A stretch of DNA of 64,000 nucleotides from Bolinopsis microptera (taxonomy: Eukaryota; Ctenophora; Tentaculata; Lobata; Bolinopsidae). Below are positions 32,590 to 46,800 of the stretch, in pieces. Position 1 is the stretch's first letter; each line of letters starts with the position of its first letter. The notes beneath the pieces are model-generated. The model worked only from the letters and a program-made list of their open reading frames with translations. It ran no database searches and was not told the DNA's origin. The stretch lies in the NCBI RefSeq assembly GCF_026151205.1, contig NC_087078.1, positions 11,825,118-11,889,117 on the forward strand, written 5' to 3'. Position numbers and translations under genes: made by a program.

Positions 32590-34086
32590 CTGATTACACA
32601 ATACACATTGTCATTAGGAAAACAATAACCTAGCTGTCCATCACAATGCTGGCAAGCATTACCGTCGCCCTTATATTCACAACACTATTTACCCCCTATA
32701 CGATTATATCCCCTTTATTGTTTTCCAGGCATTAAGACTCATCGAAAGTAGTTCAGCAGGTACATTTAAGTTCAAAACATTCTAATTCAATGTTGAAGAT
32801 GACAGGAATAAGAAATAGTTGTATGGAGGTTTTTGCGGGAAATTTGCGCAAAATACGCGCCAGCATGTTATACGAAATTAGGTAAAAAACCCAAAATCGC
32901 CATATTCAGGTGCCTTAAAAACCATGTTAAAATTGAGTTAGAGATCTGAAACTTTGCAGGGCGTCTAGACCTTGTCCAAATCGACTGTAAAAAAAAAGTC
33001 ATGTTTCAGGAGTATCGGGAAGTGGGTTTTCTGGAACCCCTGTTTTACAACAGATTGTCGTGAAGATATATATGTATGTATAGACGCTTTTTGCAGTCAA
33101 TTGTAGCCTACATTTAAGTGTCCGTAGATTCAAAAGTATAAACGATACAGTCATTTCGAACCACAGGTTTTAAAGATAATTGTTTAAGCTTTAGTTTACA
33201 TTGTATTGAAAAATAATTTAACGTCATCATCATCACTTGATGACGTCATCAAGTTAAGTGTTTTTAAAACTTGACTTTTGACAAAGTAACAACTTTTTAA
33301 ATCGATTTTACACTATTAAGGAGTAATTTTATTCAAAATCTGAGGACATTTTCATCTTAGATAATTGTTCAAGCATTCCGAAAATCTACCGGAATAGTTT
33401 CCTACCTTGCTCCTTCATAAAGATATTTGCTATTGAAGTTAGTGCTTTTTTGAAGAATAATTTTATAAAAACACAAAAGTTGTGAATTAGTATTCTCTGG
33501 TGTTGGGCCATCCCTTGGGTTGTGGAGCTCAATTTTGCTTCTTAAAGGTGTAAATTGTGTTATAGGCTAGTTTTAAAGTTAAAAATCGAAAAGTTGCACA
33601 CGTGGGGACACGCCCAAATTCATTTAAAATCGCTAAAATCGCTAAAAATTTTGATTTTCACGATTTTTATCAACTTTGGAGTCCCGCTGTGATCCAAGTT
33701 CTTTTTGAAATCTTCTGAAACTTTGCATGCTTATCAAACTATATATTAAATACCACTATGCAAAAATTTACGGTGATTCAATATTGTATGCGCACGCGAC
33801 GTCCGCTCAAAGTTTGCACGTGCGAAAGGTGAGAAATTTGCTCATTCGTGATTTCGAATATATTCTGCTTTCCACGATATTTAAATGGCATTATATATGA
33901 ATTTAATGCCAACTTGAATGAGTAAAAAGTGCCATATTCAGTCGGTTATCGACAGAAATACCTAACTAAACACAAGGAAACGTTTTCAAAGGCAGAATTT
34001 CGAAATCGTCGAAATTACCTCCTTGTTAATGAAGTTTCGACTAGCTGTGTAAATTATCCTGACATTATAATCAAAAAGAGATGATA
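32590..34086. other. Intergenic, no gene seen
   Basis: AT-rich sequence without a supportable frame. It contains a small palindromic gatgacgtcatc near 33239 (a CRE-like core) but nothing around it to support regulation. Confidence 0.4.
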
Positions 34087-34413
34087 TTTGACCAAAACCC
34101 ATAATCATGGGTAGAGTGTACCGCTGCCAGTGTCTCTCTTTTCCAAACAAAAGGAAATGATATTAATTTGAGGAACAGTCCGCTAATGCAAATTGATACC
34201 GAGAATGAAATCGGTCGCTCGCTTTTTCCATTCGATCACGGCTTACGAATTGTAATAAAGCTTATTGATTTGAAAAAGCGAGCGACCGATTTCATTCTCG
34301 GTATCAATTTGCATTAGCGGACTGTTCCTCAAATTAATATCATTTCCTTTTGTTTGGAAAAGAGAGACACTGGCAGCGGTACACTCTACCCATGATTATG
34401 GGTTTTGGTCAAA
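34087..34413. repeat. Perfect 142-bp inverted repeat with a 43-bp loop
   Basis: 34087-34228 and 34272-34413 appear perfectly complementary over their full length, starting tttgaccaaaacccataatc on the left. The absence of mismatches indicates a very recent origin or conversion between the arms. There is no coding potential and no obvious target duplication. Confidence 0.9.
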
Positions 34414-34714
34414 TCACTTATATTCTTTTTAATAAACCCTTCCTCAAGTTCCCGTCTTGAACATTGAAGAAATTTACAATTTAGATTTGCATCGGGAAAA
34501 AATGAAATATTATAAATTTTTTGTTGTTCATGCCGCAGAGTGAAATTTCAGTTTCACCCGCAACAACAAACAACAACAACAATGTAAAAAAGCTTGTTTT
34601 CTCAAATTCTTTTTTAATTGACGATGTCAATTTCGCAGCTCGGCTAGGCCCAGTGGCCAGTCTAGTAGCGCATCTCGCCGATCTATTTTTCACAGAAAGA
34701 TTCTTAATTTAATA

Positions 34715-34812
34715 ATGTCTTGGCACCAAGGCAGCGACCTCGCTGTCCGGGTGTGGGGTGGTCAGCAACTCTGATGACCCGATAGAAGCACACCAAAGTA
34801 AGTAACAAGTAA
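34715..34812 (-). mobile_element. GC-rich segment ending in AAGTAAGTAA, possible element end
   Basis: A GC-rich block (cagcgacctcgctgtccggg) in AT-rich surroundings, ending in aagtaagtaacaagtaaa. The same kind of run marks the 5' end of the non-LTR element at 8.66 kb, so this could be a truncated 5' end of a related element. Tentative. Confidence 0.3.
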
Positions 34813-34973
34813 ATGATGGCTCATTGTTTCGCTCGCCTTAAAATTATCACGTCAATTTGTTTTTTTACGGTTTTGCAGCCGAACAATACGGTTTCAGTAC
34901 ACTTACAGTAAAGGAAATGCCCGTAACCAGAACTGCTCCCACCAAACCAATGCCGTAGCATTTATTATACAAG

Positions 34974-35120
34974 AATACGTTACTGAACCTTCCTGCCTTT
35001 CTGAGGGACAACACACTTCCACCTCCCACCATTGATGAGAAGTTGTTTAACTTGATGATAGGAAACCTGGATCATATTAATTCCAACCCTTCCATCAATT
35101 CCAACAAAGAAACTGGACAG
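34974..35120 (+). CDS. Isolated candidate exon
   Basis: An open 49-codon stretch reading NTLLNLPAFLRDNTLPPPTI and ending KETGQ before a consensus GTATGT donor, with an AAG acceptor-like start. Composition looks coding, but I find no partner exon on either side and no family. The stretch lies between two copies of a direct repeat (34861-34905 and 35217-35262, sharing tttacggttttgcagcc), so it may be captured sequence in a mobile element. Confidence 0.28.
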
Positions 35121-35272
35121 GTATGTGGGCTGATTCTACTGGGATATTAATATTATCATTATCAATAAGAAAATATCTGATTCACATTTTTTTATAGAGG
35201 AATAGGCAATGTTTACTTTTTTTTACGGTTTTGCAGCCAAATTGAACAATACGGTTTCAGTTTTACATAAAC

Positions 35273-35300
35273 TGTCCTAACCCTAACCCTAACCGAGTAA
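35273..35300 (+). repeat. Short interstitial telomere-like repeat
   Basis: ctaaccctaaccctaacc is two to three TTAGGG-type units, with further ctaacc-like words up to 35345. Too short to be more than chance or a small interstitial seed. Confidence 0.4.
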
Positions 35301-35584
35301 CCACAACCTGAAGCTAGCCATAACCCTAACAGTAACAACAACACTAATTTAACCCCAAACAATTGGATATGTGGTTTACTGAACTGCCAAATCATTTTTG
35401 CTCATACAACTCCTCAAGACAGTATTTTTACACTAAGTCGTGGATTCGGAATTATCGCCAAAACTAAAAACACATCGTATCAATTAAGTGTAACTCATAC
35501 TAATAGAGTAAAACTTTCATGCCCTCAGGGCCTTTTCACACGATTTAAAAAAATTTGGGCGAGCAATTTGGTGGAAGTGGTTGA

Positions 35585-35758
35585 GGGGTCGTTCACATAT
35601 TACGTTATCACTTTTTGGACAATTTTTAACCCCCCCCCCCTCCCCCTCCATAATCAGTTTTACACATAGCTATTGCCTATTGTGTCAAAATTACACTAGT
35701 GTTATCATTTGGAAACCCCCTCCCCCCTCGGCTGATTACGTAATATGTGAACGACCCC
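35585..35758. mobile_element. MITE with GGGGTCGTTCACATATTACG ends, second copy
   Basis: 174 bases, same termini and same internal tttgacacaata-type block as the copy at 31179, in reverse orientation. The flanks are tga and tta. Solo ends of the same family occur near 22617 and 35855. Confidence 0.8.
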
Positions 35759-36468
35759 TTATTCTCTTCAATTTGCAATTTGGTAGCTCCTGGATAATCA
35801 GGAGTTTGATTTTTTAACTTCGTGGTACTAGTTTCCATATCTTTTTTATAAGGATCATTCACATATTAGGGGAAAGGGTTTGGATAATTTTACGTTGGTG
35901 CAATGTCTACACAAAAACCATGAAAAATAACGAGTATCTGTCTTTACTGTATTAAACTTTAATTTACAGTAATTTTAAGACAATATGTATTTTAATTTTG
36001 TTTCCTGAATAAAACTGTTCCTTCGAGTCATAATTTGAATCATCAATTACTTATAAGAATCACAACCAAGAAATAATTTAGATATCCCCACGGACCTGAT
36101 AAATCGAATTAATTATTTTTCTGTTTTGTTAACAAACACAACGAAAAAGTGTTAGATACGGCGGGTTAATCAATACCAGCATAAACTTTTTATTATTGAT
36201 CCCACACAGAAATAGGAAGACTGTTTCATGCTTCACGTTCAACGGAGATTTGATCGAGAACCGTAATTTAAGATAATCGGATGGAAATGTTTAAAGTATC
36301 ATAGAAAGATAGAAGACGCTGAAATAACATCAATAAAGACGATGGAGTTGTGTTGATTTTGAGCATGGACTTCCTGCCCTTTCAGTTTCAAACGACAAAA
36401 TAGTTACATTCCCTGATGATCTTCTAAGGTACATAGTTCAGGGTCGTACATATTCAATATTCATATAT

Positions 36469-37007
36469 GAGGGACCACATGCAAAACTGGTATATCTGTT
36501 TTTGATAGTTTTGAGATAAATGTATTTTACTGATTTAAAAGATTCTATATCATGTGTAAAAAGCACTTCTAAAAATGGTATATCTGTCTATATACCATTT
36601 TAAAAACTAGAATTGTACTTAAACTGGTATATCTCACGATATACCATTTTTTCTATACTATAAACAATAAAATAATTTAACTGAGAATGGTATATCTGAA
36701 GATATACCATTTGGAGTGGCTAAAGTCTATAAAATGTGTATAGATATACCGGTTTTATAGAAAATAAGTTTCTTGAAGGTGGTATATCTGCAGATATACC
36801 ATTTTGTTTTCATGATTGTTAAAAGCTAAAATGGTACATTGTAACATATACCAGTTTTGGAAAAATAAAATTTCACTTTTTTTCAAAAATTTCTTCAAAA
36901 TTGTTCAAAAAAAGTTCCAAAGATGCACCTTTTCACCCTGAAGACTATGTGCTACCTGTGCAAAATTGGTATATGTTCAGATATACCAGTTTTGCATGTG
37001 GTCCCTC
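36469..37007. mobile_element. TA-flanked element made of repeated GGTATATC palindromes
   Basis: Perfect 30-base terminal inverted repeats starting GAGGGACCACATGCAAAACT lie in TA-rich flanks. Inside, at roughly 50-60-base spacing, lie about six small palindromes of the form TGGTATATCTG...GATATACCA (36578, 36625, 36690, 36782, 36832, 36966), several nearly perfect. No open frame. Confidence 0.8.
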
Positions 37008-37019
37008 ATATATATATAT

Positions 37020-37883
37020 ATAATACCGAATACCGACACCATCTTATGCCAGTTTTACACTGTGCTGACCGGGGTTCTCTTTAAGCGATCTTATCAACTT
37101 TGATAATAAAATTAGGAGCATTATTTTTTGATAAACCAAGAGGGTCACGAACAGTTTAGTGTTGCTATTAACATCATTTGAGTACCGTATCCGTGAGTTG
37201 CAACAGTTTTTGCACTCGAGAGAATATATAATAGCACGATACAGCACGAACACAACTCCATGGTCCATCTAATTTTTGTATTTAATTGTTACTGAACATT
37301 ATGTTCACGTACGTATAATCCATTATAATATTCTTCTACTGCACTCACTCTCCCTGGGCCACCTAAAATCAATGTTTAGCACATTCTCCACTTACAAGTA
37401 TTTAAGTGTAAATGATCCGATTCAAATCCAGGTAGCTTCTTATACGGACGAATATATTACAGATAATATGATTATTTGATCGATCACGCCAAATCAGGTT
37501 AGTAACCTGATTTGGCAGTCAATAACCGGCTGGCTCTGGGAGGATAGTGCGGTAAAAGCTTAACCTAAATCGGAGGGTATCTGTGTTTACAGACAAATAT
37601 ATGTACAATCTCCATGATATCGCTAAAATTATTCCTTAAAAAGTAAAACCTTGTCTGTGTTTACAGGTTGCTATGTCAACGCGTCAACCTCATCGGGTTT
37701 GGATAAAATCAGTATCCAGTCGCGACAACAATATAAGCTAACGTCTTAGCAGTTCAATAGATAAAAAATAAATAAAAATCTGAATCGTTGATTATTTGGT
37801 TAAAAATCTGACGCCTTTCAGCTTTAATGGGAGCACGGGTTACCATGCGTACAGTTTCAGGAAAACTTCCTGTACATCGCAAA
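37020..37883. other. Intergenic, no gene seen
   Basis: AT-rich stretch downstream of the receptor gene. A 19-base inverted pair (caaatcaggttagtaacctgatttg) near 37492 is the only structure noted. Confidence 0.4.
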
Positions 37884-40800
37884 TCACTTTAATCTCTTTA
37901 AACCCAGTGATAGTTTCAGTCTTAGCAGAACATTACGAGACGGTTTGACAGTAGTTGCTTGGTCGTGATTGATGTGAATAATTGATATATCGTCCTCAAG
38001 CGCGTCGCTAAACACATTCTCTCCGGTTGGGTTCATGGTGTATGTGTACATGGCGTCTTTTCTTCGTCTCTCCACCAGGACACACACTGAAATAATTACC
38101 CGGTCACACTTTGGACTCCGCGGAGGTTCCGCAATCAGGTATGTATCATGGTAAATCAGGGATGTTTGGCAAAAAATGTGAGGTATGCAAGTTGTGTATT
38201 TATCAATTGATTACTAACTTATAGTTAGTCGTGTATGGTAGTTAAGGGTAATGGAATGGAATGATTCCAGTCTAATTTCCTCAGTTCATCATTAATCACG
38301 TCAGAAAAGTTTGTATATGTTAAAATTCAAATAACACGCGTGAAATTACTAAATTACATTTATTTACCTACACGTCCAGTATTTAAACAACATGTGACAA
38401 ATTAAGAAGTATACCGGAAGAATTTGGCACACAATTTGTCGCATTTTGTTGAAGAAATGTAAGAAACTTGCAAGAAACTTTCAATCTGTGTTGTAATAAC
38501 TAAAACATATTTGGAAAAGCTGAGATGAACAAAATCAGGACCAGTCGAAATTCTGCTGCAGTGCAGAGGCGGTCTACTTATTCAGTAGACGCACAAACAC
38601 AATATTTGCATAAAGGGCTGCATGCAACTGTATATTTATGATAGCTTGACAATTCATAAATGGCGTCTATTGAAGGTACAGGGTTTTTCAAAAGTATCAA
38701 CTTTCTTCAGATATATTTACGCATCATGAAGTATATTTTTCCTAGACAGCCTCACCCCTTTTCAAACTTTTCAATGCAAAATATCAGGTAAAGCCTAGAA
38801 TCCTCCGTGTACAGGACATAGCCTAATGACGTTGATGTTGTCCAAGGTAATTATTGTTGGCTATTATGACCATTGACCGAGCTTGTCTGAGTCACATTGA
38901 CGTCTGACATAAAGATCGATTGATTCAGCGGCAAACCGATTAACGATAAGCGCCCAGACAGGAGTATAGGGTTTTTACTAGGATAATAGCCTATCAGTAT
39001 TATATTCTCCTCTTAACTCGGTCATATTGTAAAGAATGGCGACTAACAGAGAGATATTGTAGGCACTTAAATAATTTTAAAAGCAGCGATCATGCTAACC
39101 GATCTTGTCGGTAGCAAAAAGGATATAACAGCAAAGTTCGGATAAAAATGTAAAAAATATCCATACCCATGACTCCGATGACGACTAAGATGAAGGCTAA
39201 GATGGTAACAATTGTGATTTCCCTGGCACAGAACGACTCCGTCTCAACAGGAACACTGATCAGTGGAGTATTGCTGTTCCTGGAGTTAATACCCCATATC
39301 TTTAGGTTGTACCTCTTTCCTTCTTTGAGGTACTTCACTACGTTTACACCCAGCGATACTGAGGAGTAATCATTTAAAAAGGGCGCGTAATATATTTGAA
39401 CTACACTTGAATGGTATGCATTATTTTATGTGGATTTATAAAATGATTTGATTTGAAACTTTTAACAAATTATACAGAAATTTACAACATGGAAACTTAA
39501 AGTCAAATGGCAACGAAGGATTTTTAAGCTGGGAAAATATTCGGACTGGTTAAGGCACAAGTAAGCAGAATTTGACTGTAATATATGATTGGGGACACCA
39601 GTAACATCCATGTTAGAACACATGTGCTCTGGACTCTTACTCTGGCCCCCTGAAACAATCAGCACGGATAAGCTAACAGTTGTATGGCCAGTTGTTAGCA
39701 GGAGACGGTAGAAAAGAATAAAATTGGTGTCATTGCGAACCAATTCGATTAGCACCAAGTGTAGATTTGGTTATTGAATTAATCAGATGGCCCATAAGTG
39801 GAGGTACTAAGCAGCATTTAAAAACTTACAATATCCTGTAAGGTGAACTGTTGGCGATGTAGTGTTAGATCAATCTAATATACTTGAAGTGGAGGTACTA
39901 ATCCTCCCTGAATTTATTCCCTTTATTTATAAGCATCGGGAAATTTGGGTTGGAAAAGGAGCATTAAAAACTTACGATTTCCTGTGAAGAGAACTTCTGG
40001 CAATGTAGTGTTGTCTTCAGTGTACTTGAGCACGCCATACCTGCATACATTGAAATCAGATATATTAATGTACTTTATATACTCCACTAGATAAGAAATA
40101 CATACACATTTCTTCAAACTCTATATAAAACGTTGTCATATGTCAGAAGAACAAACCTTCGGCTTGATTTTAATCATCCTGCAAGACATAATCGAATTCA
40201 AGAAATTAGAGATTGGTAGGAATAACTTAATAACTAACTCCTTACCTATATTTGCTGTATGTTACTGTGTCCTCGTTAGACATATTTACCTTCAGTTCTC
40301 TGCAGCCAGACTGAAGAAGAGAGGGAGTCAGTGTCCTATTTCAGATTGTCTATATTTATGAAGTAAGTGGGTTTATAAACTTATGGGCTAGAGAGAGCTG
40401 TGTTAATATTTCATGATAAGAAAAATCATATCAGATTTGTTCAATTGTGAAAGGGGCTTGAAACTTCAAGATCCATAAATCTCGAAGTGTTCTAGTATAA
40501 TTAGAAAAAATAAAAATCGTGCCGCAACATTTTGTACATGAGATTTTTCGTTCATATAAAAGTTTCGTAGATTTCATCAACTTTCGCGTTTCTTTAGCCA
40601 ATGAATGTATAGCATGGTGAGTTGACCAAGCATCAAGCTAGATTGCCGTCACCATTTAGGCCTTATTAGCCAAAGGGGAAGTTTCCAACTAGTATTGTGT
40701 GGGTAAACAACTTTTTATTTTTATAGAGCCTGTTGATTTGTATACCACATACAGGGCATTGCCTGACAATTCAGTGACCCTCTGCAAAGTGTTATCTTCA

Positions 40801-43800
40801 GTGTTCTCCAAAATAGTAACCCTGCACCATAATGCCTCAATACATCTCATAGTTCTCAAATGGACACTGTTTTTTAGGGGGGGATGCAACGTCAATTAAT
40901 GTCAATTAATGTCAATTAATGTCAATTAATGTCAATTAATGTCAATTAATGTCAATTAATGTCAATTAATGTCAATTAATGTCAATTAATGTCAATGTCA
41001 GTTTTGCAAAATTTTGGAATACTGACATTAATTGACACGATATTTTTCGACCAGAGATTATGTAGTTCTATCATATTTTTAGCACTTTAGAACGTTTATA
41101 TCATCAATTTATTCGCTACTATCACATATGGAAATGTGAAATGTGAAAAAAATTCAGATCATTAAACAATAAAACTAAAATAATACGGTTTTCCTAAATT
41201 TGATTTTCTTAAATGGGCGTGGCCATCCAAGGGCGTGGTTCTCAACATCATCAGAACTTAAAACCCACATTAAACGAAATGCCTTCATGACATTTATATT
41301 TGAATAACGAATCTTAAACAGCTAACATTACTCCTTCATACTAAAAAAGCCGATTCTAGATATTTTACCTGTATAAGAAACCAATAAAATATGGGCGTGG
41401 CCGGTGGGGACCGAAGATGGAAGAGTTGGAAGCTGAAATTTTTTTTGGTGGTCTTTGAACTTAAGGATCAACAGATAAGAACATACTCATAATTATTCAA
41501 GGACATTTTGTTTTTTTGAACCGGTCTAACTACATAGATGTGAATATCTTGAATATTTATCGAATAATGATAATCTCAAATTTCAAGACAAATTAATGTC
41601 AATTAATGTCAATTAATGTCAATTAATGTCAATTAATGTCAATTAATGTCAATTAATGTCAATTAATGTCAATTAATGTCAATTAATGTCAATGTCAGTT
41701 TGGGGTTTTTATGGAATACTGACATTAATTGACGTTGCATCCCCCCCGTTTTTTATTGGGGACCAGCTTTGCTGACTGGCCAATGTTTACTTCAAATATA
41801 TGATATATATTATTATAGATACAAAATGAACGTAAAAAGTAGCACAAAATACTTAATAACTCCTAATCTCTATGTCTCTATATGACTGCTAAATGATAAA
41901 TGTGATCATAAATCAGGTAATATGTTAAAAGATAAAATATAAGTTATTATGAACACTGTCATTGAGATGAATGTTAACTAGATGTGCAAGTTAGAAATTA
42001 ACTATGCTAAATAGGCTCTCGAGAATTGTTTAATCCTGTATGATCACTTAAAAAAGCAAAAAACTGAACGTCAAAACATGTTGCAAACACTCAAGCTAGC
42101 AACAATCAACTAAAACCAATTAATTCGCCACAAAATATATTTGACCCATACTATCCCTCGGCCTTAGTTTCAATCTTATCCTGCAAAGTATTTTACCAGC
42201 CTTTATGAAAAACACTTTGTCCTTCTCTTCTGCCGCTCTGTCCTTCATTTCCTTGACTATAAGTCTCTTGTAATCTGGCGTGTTTTAGGAGACCGATCTG
42301 GACAGACGAAAACAGTTTTAAACTTTTCTGTTATCCTCAGATTCTTAGCGTTGGCAACAAGCTGATCAACAACAATTGAGCTTGATACTTTCACTTTAAC
42401 AGGCCGGGCGTTAACTGAATTGTCCTTCGATTTCCTACCAATTCTGCACGCTTCAACGATCTTTCTTCGGTTTCTGTCCAATGTTTTGGAAAACCTCGAT
42501 AACTGTGTCAACAAGTTCGCTATCGCTCCCTTCGGACAGACCAAATACAACGAAGTTGCGACTGCGGTCCTCTTCCTCAACAACACGTTTGACTACGCTT
42601 TTAAGCGTTTCCGAGCCGATGACCTGCTCAGTTGGCTGTGAATTCTTCACTATTGAGCTGTACGTTTGAAATTCGGTTTTTTCAACAGATGTCTTAACGG
42701 TGTTCTTCAATGTGTCAAGTTGTTCAGTCTTCTCAGTCTTACAGTTCGAAAGCTCTGCCTGAACACTGATCAACTGTTTCTGACTCTCTAATCTCTATGA
42801 GATTGCTCTGCATTAAAATGAACTCGTTCCACAATTTCTTGACAAGGTCTATAATAAACGTATCATTGATCTGAAACGAATCATTTAGATAACGGACTAC
42901 ATCAGGCTTGGTCAACTAGTTAATGTCCCACCATTTATCGCAACAATTTCGACATAAGGTTTCTTCAACTCCATTCTGAAATCTTTGCTGAAATTTTTGC
43001 TGAAATCTTTGCTTATTATGATGAAATCTTGGCTGAAATCTTGGCTGAAATCTTTGCTATAATATGATGATGCGTTATAACGTATATGGATACGTTATAA
43101 CGTATCCATCAACAACACATCAATATCGTTAAGTAATTCACTTTGCATTACAAGGTGAGGCTGTAGCGGTTAAAACAAGCCGTGTTGGATATTAATTAAC
43201 AAAGATAAGCTAAGCGATAACAGAGCTACAATTTAGCAACGAATGTAAAAGTGTAATATCTGTGTAATATCTGTTGTTTACTGTTTGTTTGGGGACCGGT
43301 TTTTTGTACTGTACCTCAACATGACATTAAAAGTGAGACAGGGACACGTTATATTTCAAGATAAAAATGTAACTCTGTCCTCTGTAGTCTATCACTTAAA
43401 AGAGTTACAAATTGTAACTAACAATATCTCACGTTTCAAGTGTTTTATATGAAGTGACAATAACTCAAACTACAAAAGACGTTACAAAATAACAATAAAT
43501 CACATTTAAAATTAAAAAGAATAACTCACATCGAGCAGCTCGACTCGTGGCTTGTTGGGCCGGTACGGGACTGTGACCAGTATTTCATGATGAAGAGAAC
43601 ACCCAGCCGGATTACACAGCCTCATCTGTCCGTACCTCATGATCTGTGCTTCAGGCAGCAACTCATCCACTACAAAGTAAGTCCGTCCGCTTATCTTGTA
43701 AGTATCAATACCTCGTGTTATCTCGAATGTTAGTGTGTCGCTCCCCCATGATACTCGCTCTGGTGCTGTCCACCAAATCCTGGAGCGAGGGGCGGGGTTA

Positions 43801-46800
43801 ATACAAGGAAACTTGTAATATTAAGGTGAGGCAATGTAGGATAATATTTATAGAATGTAGATTGTAGATATGAAGATAACTTAAATATGGATAAGAAGAT
43901 TAAATTTATAGATATGAAGATCACATGTACAGATATGTTAAGTTAAGTCAACAAAATTACTTTCAGTAAACAGCAAGTCAAGCAAGTGGTGATCGCAAGA
44001 TATGTGAGTTTTGGCGTTAAAATGAGGTTGTTAATTGTTTCACAACTTCTAATGAACCATAAATACCTGAGTTTATCGTTCTGGTAGTATGAAGCGTTGT
44101 ATTGCATAGACAATGTCGATTGTGCTTTCGGAGGAACCTCCCACGTTTTGAAGTCGGAAACCTAAAATTCGATAATATCATTAATATTTTGAGATTTTCA
44201 CCTTTGAAGATGTATAAAATAAAGCGTTTTAGAGATAATCGTAACCGTAACAGCCCGCTACATTTTCTCCAGTTTTCTTAGAAGTCGCTGATTTGCCTAA
44301 ATGGTTAGCCTAAGGGTTAATTGTAACCGTGCCAAAATACCGAACGATAGCCATTATATATACTATATAGGAGTATGTAATTAGTTATATTTATGTGCAT
44401 AATTAGCACTGCACCGGCGTGTGTTATGTATTTTCAGATCTCTTAAAAAATTTGAATGGATAATTACCAATTCTAAGTGCTAAACTAATGCACATTGTTT
44501 ATCTGCCTTATTCAATGGTTTAAGTCTTTTCTTAAAGTGAAAGACTTAAGACATAAACATCATTCATTACATGAGGGTAGATGACATGTCACGAACGAAA
44601 AACTGTCGGAAAAAACTTCATTTTATGTGAATAATAATGTATCGCACAATGAAATTAATAAAGTTGCATCAAAATATGAATATGGAGATTAATAAGAAGC
44701 TTCGCTAACTCAGCTGGTGTAAATAATAATCAGTACTGATTAATTTATACGATCTATAATACAGATAATGACACATAATAATTAATAATCATAACAAAGT
44801 ATATTCTCATTATATGTATCTTCAGAGAACAGCTCAGAATTGAATTGAGCCAAATTCCATTGTATAATGACTGGTCTCTGTCCACTAAACACATTAATGG
44901 TATTGGTAACAGAATTACAGGGAACAGAGTGATACTTTACAGCATTACCGTGCGTGCTTCACATATTTTCATGGGGCATATTTCACATATTTTCATGGCA
45001 CGGCGTAACTATGGCGCGGTGTATCCCCTACCACGTTGCTAAGTGCTGTTAGAACCGGAAATCGAGCTACTTTATAGAGCAAGAGAATAGTTTAACATCA
45101 CAGAAATATGGAAAACATTGAAAATGAACCCACTTCTTTATTCTCGGCCAAGACAGAGCCGGAAGATTTGGTGACGGTGATACTGTAGCAACACCCGGGT
45201 GTCAGGCTGGTGATGTTGGAGAGGTTCTGGGCGGAGGTCAGGAGAACAGTCACACTTTCACCACCACACTCTCTATCACCTGCGATATTATGGGTGTCAC
45301 TTGTTATGTTCTGGGTATCACTCGTCCTGTTCAGTGTGTCATTTGTTGTGTTCTGGGTGTCACTTGTTGTGTTCAGGGTCTTACATTACCAGATATCATT
45401 TAGACGGTCGTGATCATTTTGATCTCTGAAGCTCTATAAGTTTGCATGATTAGGGTAGACCTTTTTTAGTCCAACCAAGGGTCATTAGAATTGGTATTGG
45501 TTTTAACATAAGAGAGCACTTTATATAGGCACAGGAAATGTTTAGGCCTTAGGGCGCTAGAGATACACTCATTATATCAAACAAACGATTTATATATTTC
45601 AGTAGTCAGGGAGGCAGGTATACCGAGTAAAGACTTAACTAAAGGCGAGGAAACGATACAAATCTGCTTTGAAATTGAAGCGCATAACCGCTCTTAATAG
45701 CCGATTATAGGCCAGTACACACCGAACGTACCCGGGTGACAGGGGTAGGGTTGTACGACCAAATCCTGTTGCGTTGTGATTTTGTCGTTTACAGACGACC
45801 AGCTGACCAGCAGTGAGGTGGTAGTCCTGGATTGGAGGGACACTTCGGCCTCCGTACAGCTAAACTTATCAACACCTGTAGGAGGAGAATTGGGGTTTAG
45901 CAAATAAGGAACGGATATCCGACTGTACGTGAAATTTGATTGATGAGGGTGGATACTGGATAGTGGATAATGGTCTGGGTACTGATATTGATTAAAAAAA
46001 GGTGAAACACATTTCATGAGTTTATGTCCATATACTTACATACAATCATTTTAACTTTCATGGAAACCTGTACACGACATAATGTTATGTAGTTGTTAAC
46101 CGTTTGTACAGCATGTGTTTTTACAAGAGTTTTTGTAGATTTACCTACGACAGATGTATGTGCAGACAGGGATATCTGTCCAGCTATGTCTGTTATTTTA
46201 CAGTAATAGTCTCCTATATCTGCCCTCATCAGACAGTCCTGCAAGTCATATCGATCAGTAATATTAAGCGATTATTAGGTTATTATAAACGTTTATAAAT
46301 TAGGTTATTATAAATAAAGAAGCTTCAGAGATACTGGCAGTTGTTACTGTCCATGTTGTTGTTAACTAACTAGTTGTTTAAAAAACTAACTAATTATTAA
46401 AATAGTATCACAAGAGACTGAGAGTTAAATTTATTGACTAGACTACCAAAGAAGTAGTCTGTCTGATTAAATCTGCAAACCTTATTTATTGAAAATAATA
46501 TTCTGTCATTTTTTCTGTCTACTATTTTAGTGACGGAGGTTCGTTTATCCGGTATGATCTCCTTGTTGTTTTTGTAGCAACTAAAATAAGATCATACTTT
46601 AAGCTGTAACTGTGGATATAAAAATGCCAGAAAAATCCCAACCTTCGAGAAGCAGTAGAAATATATAATTGATCTGTATTTAAAACATTTAAAATATTTA
46701 AAATATTTTTAAAAAGGGACCACCCACGCCCTGTAGGAATAATACTTACTATCAAAATATCATTTTAAAACTGTCTCGAACATTCCATTTAAAGACAAAA

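Noticed and set aside
35273-35300. Telomere or chromosome end
   Set aside because: Only two to three units, internal, with genes and repeats on both sides.
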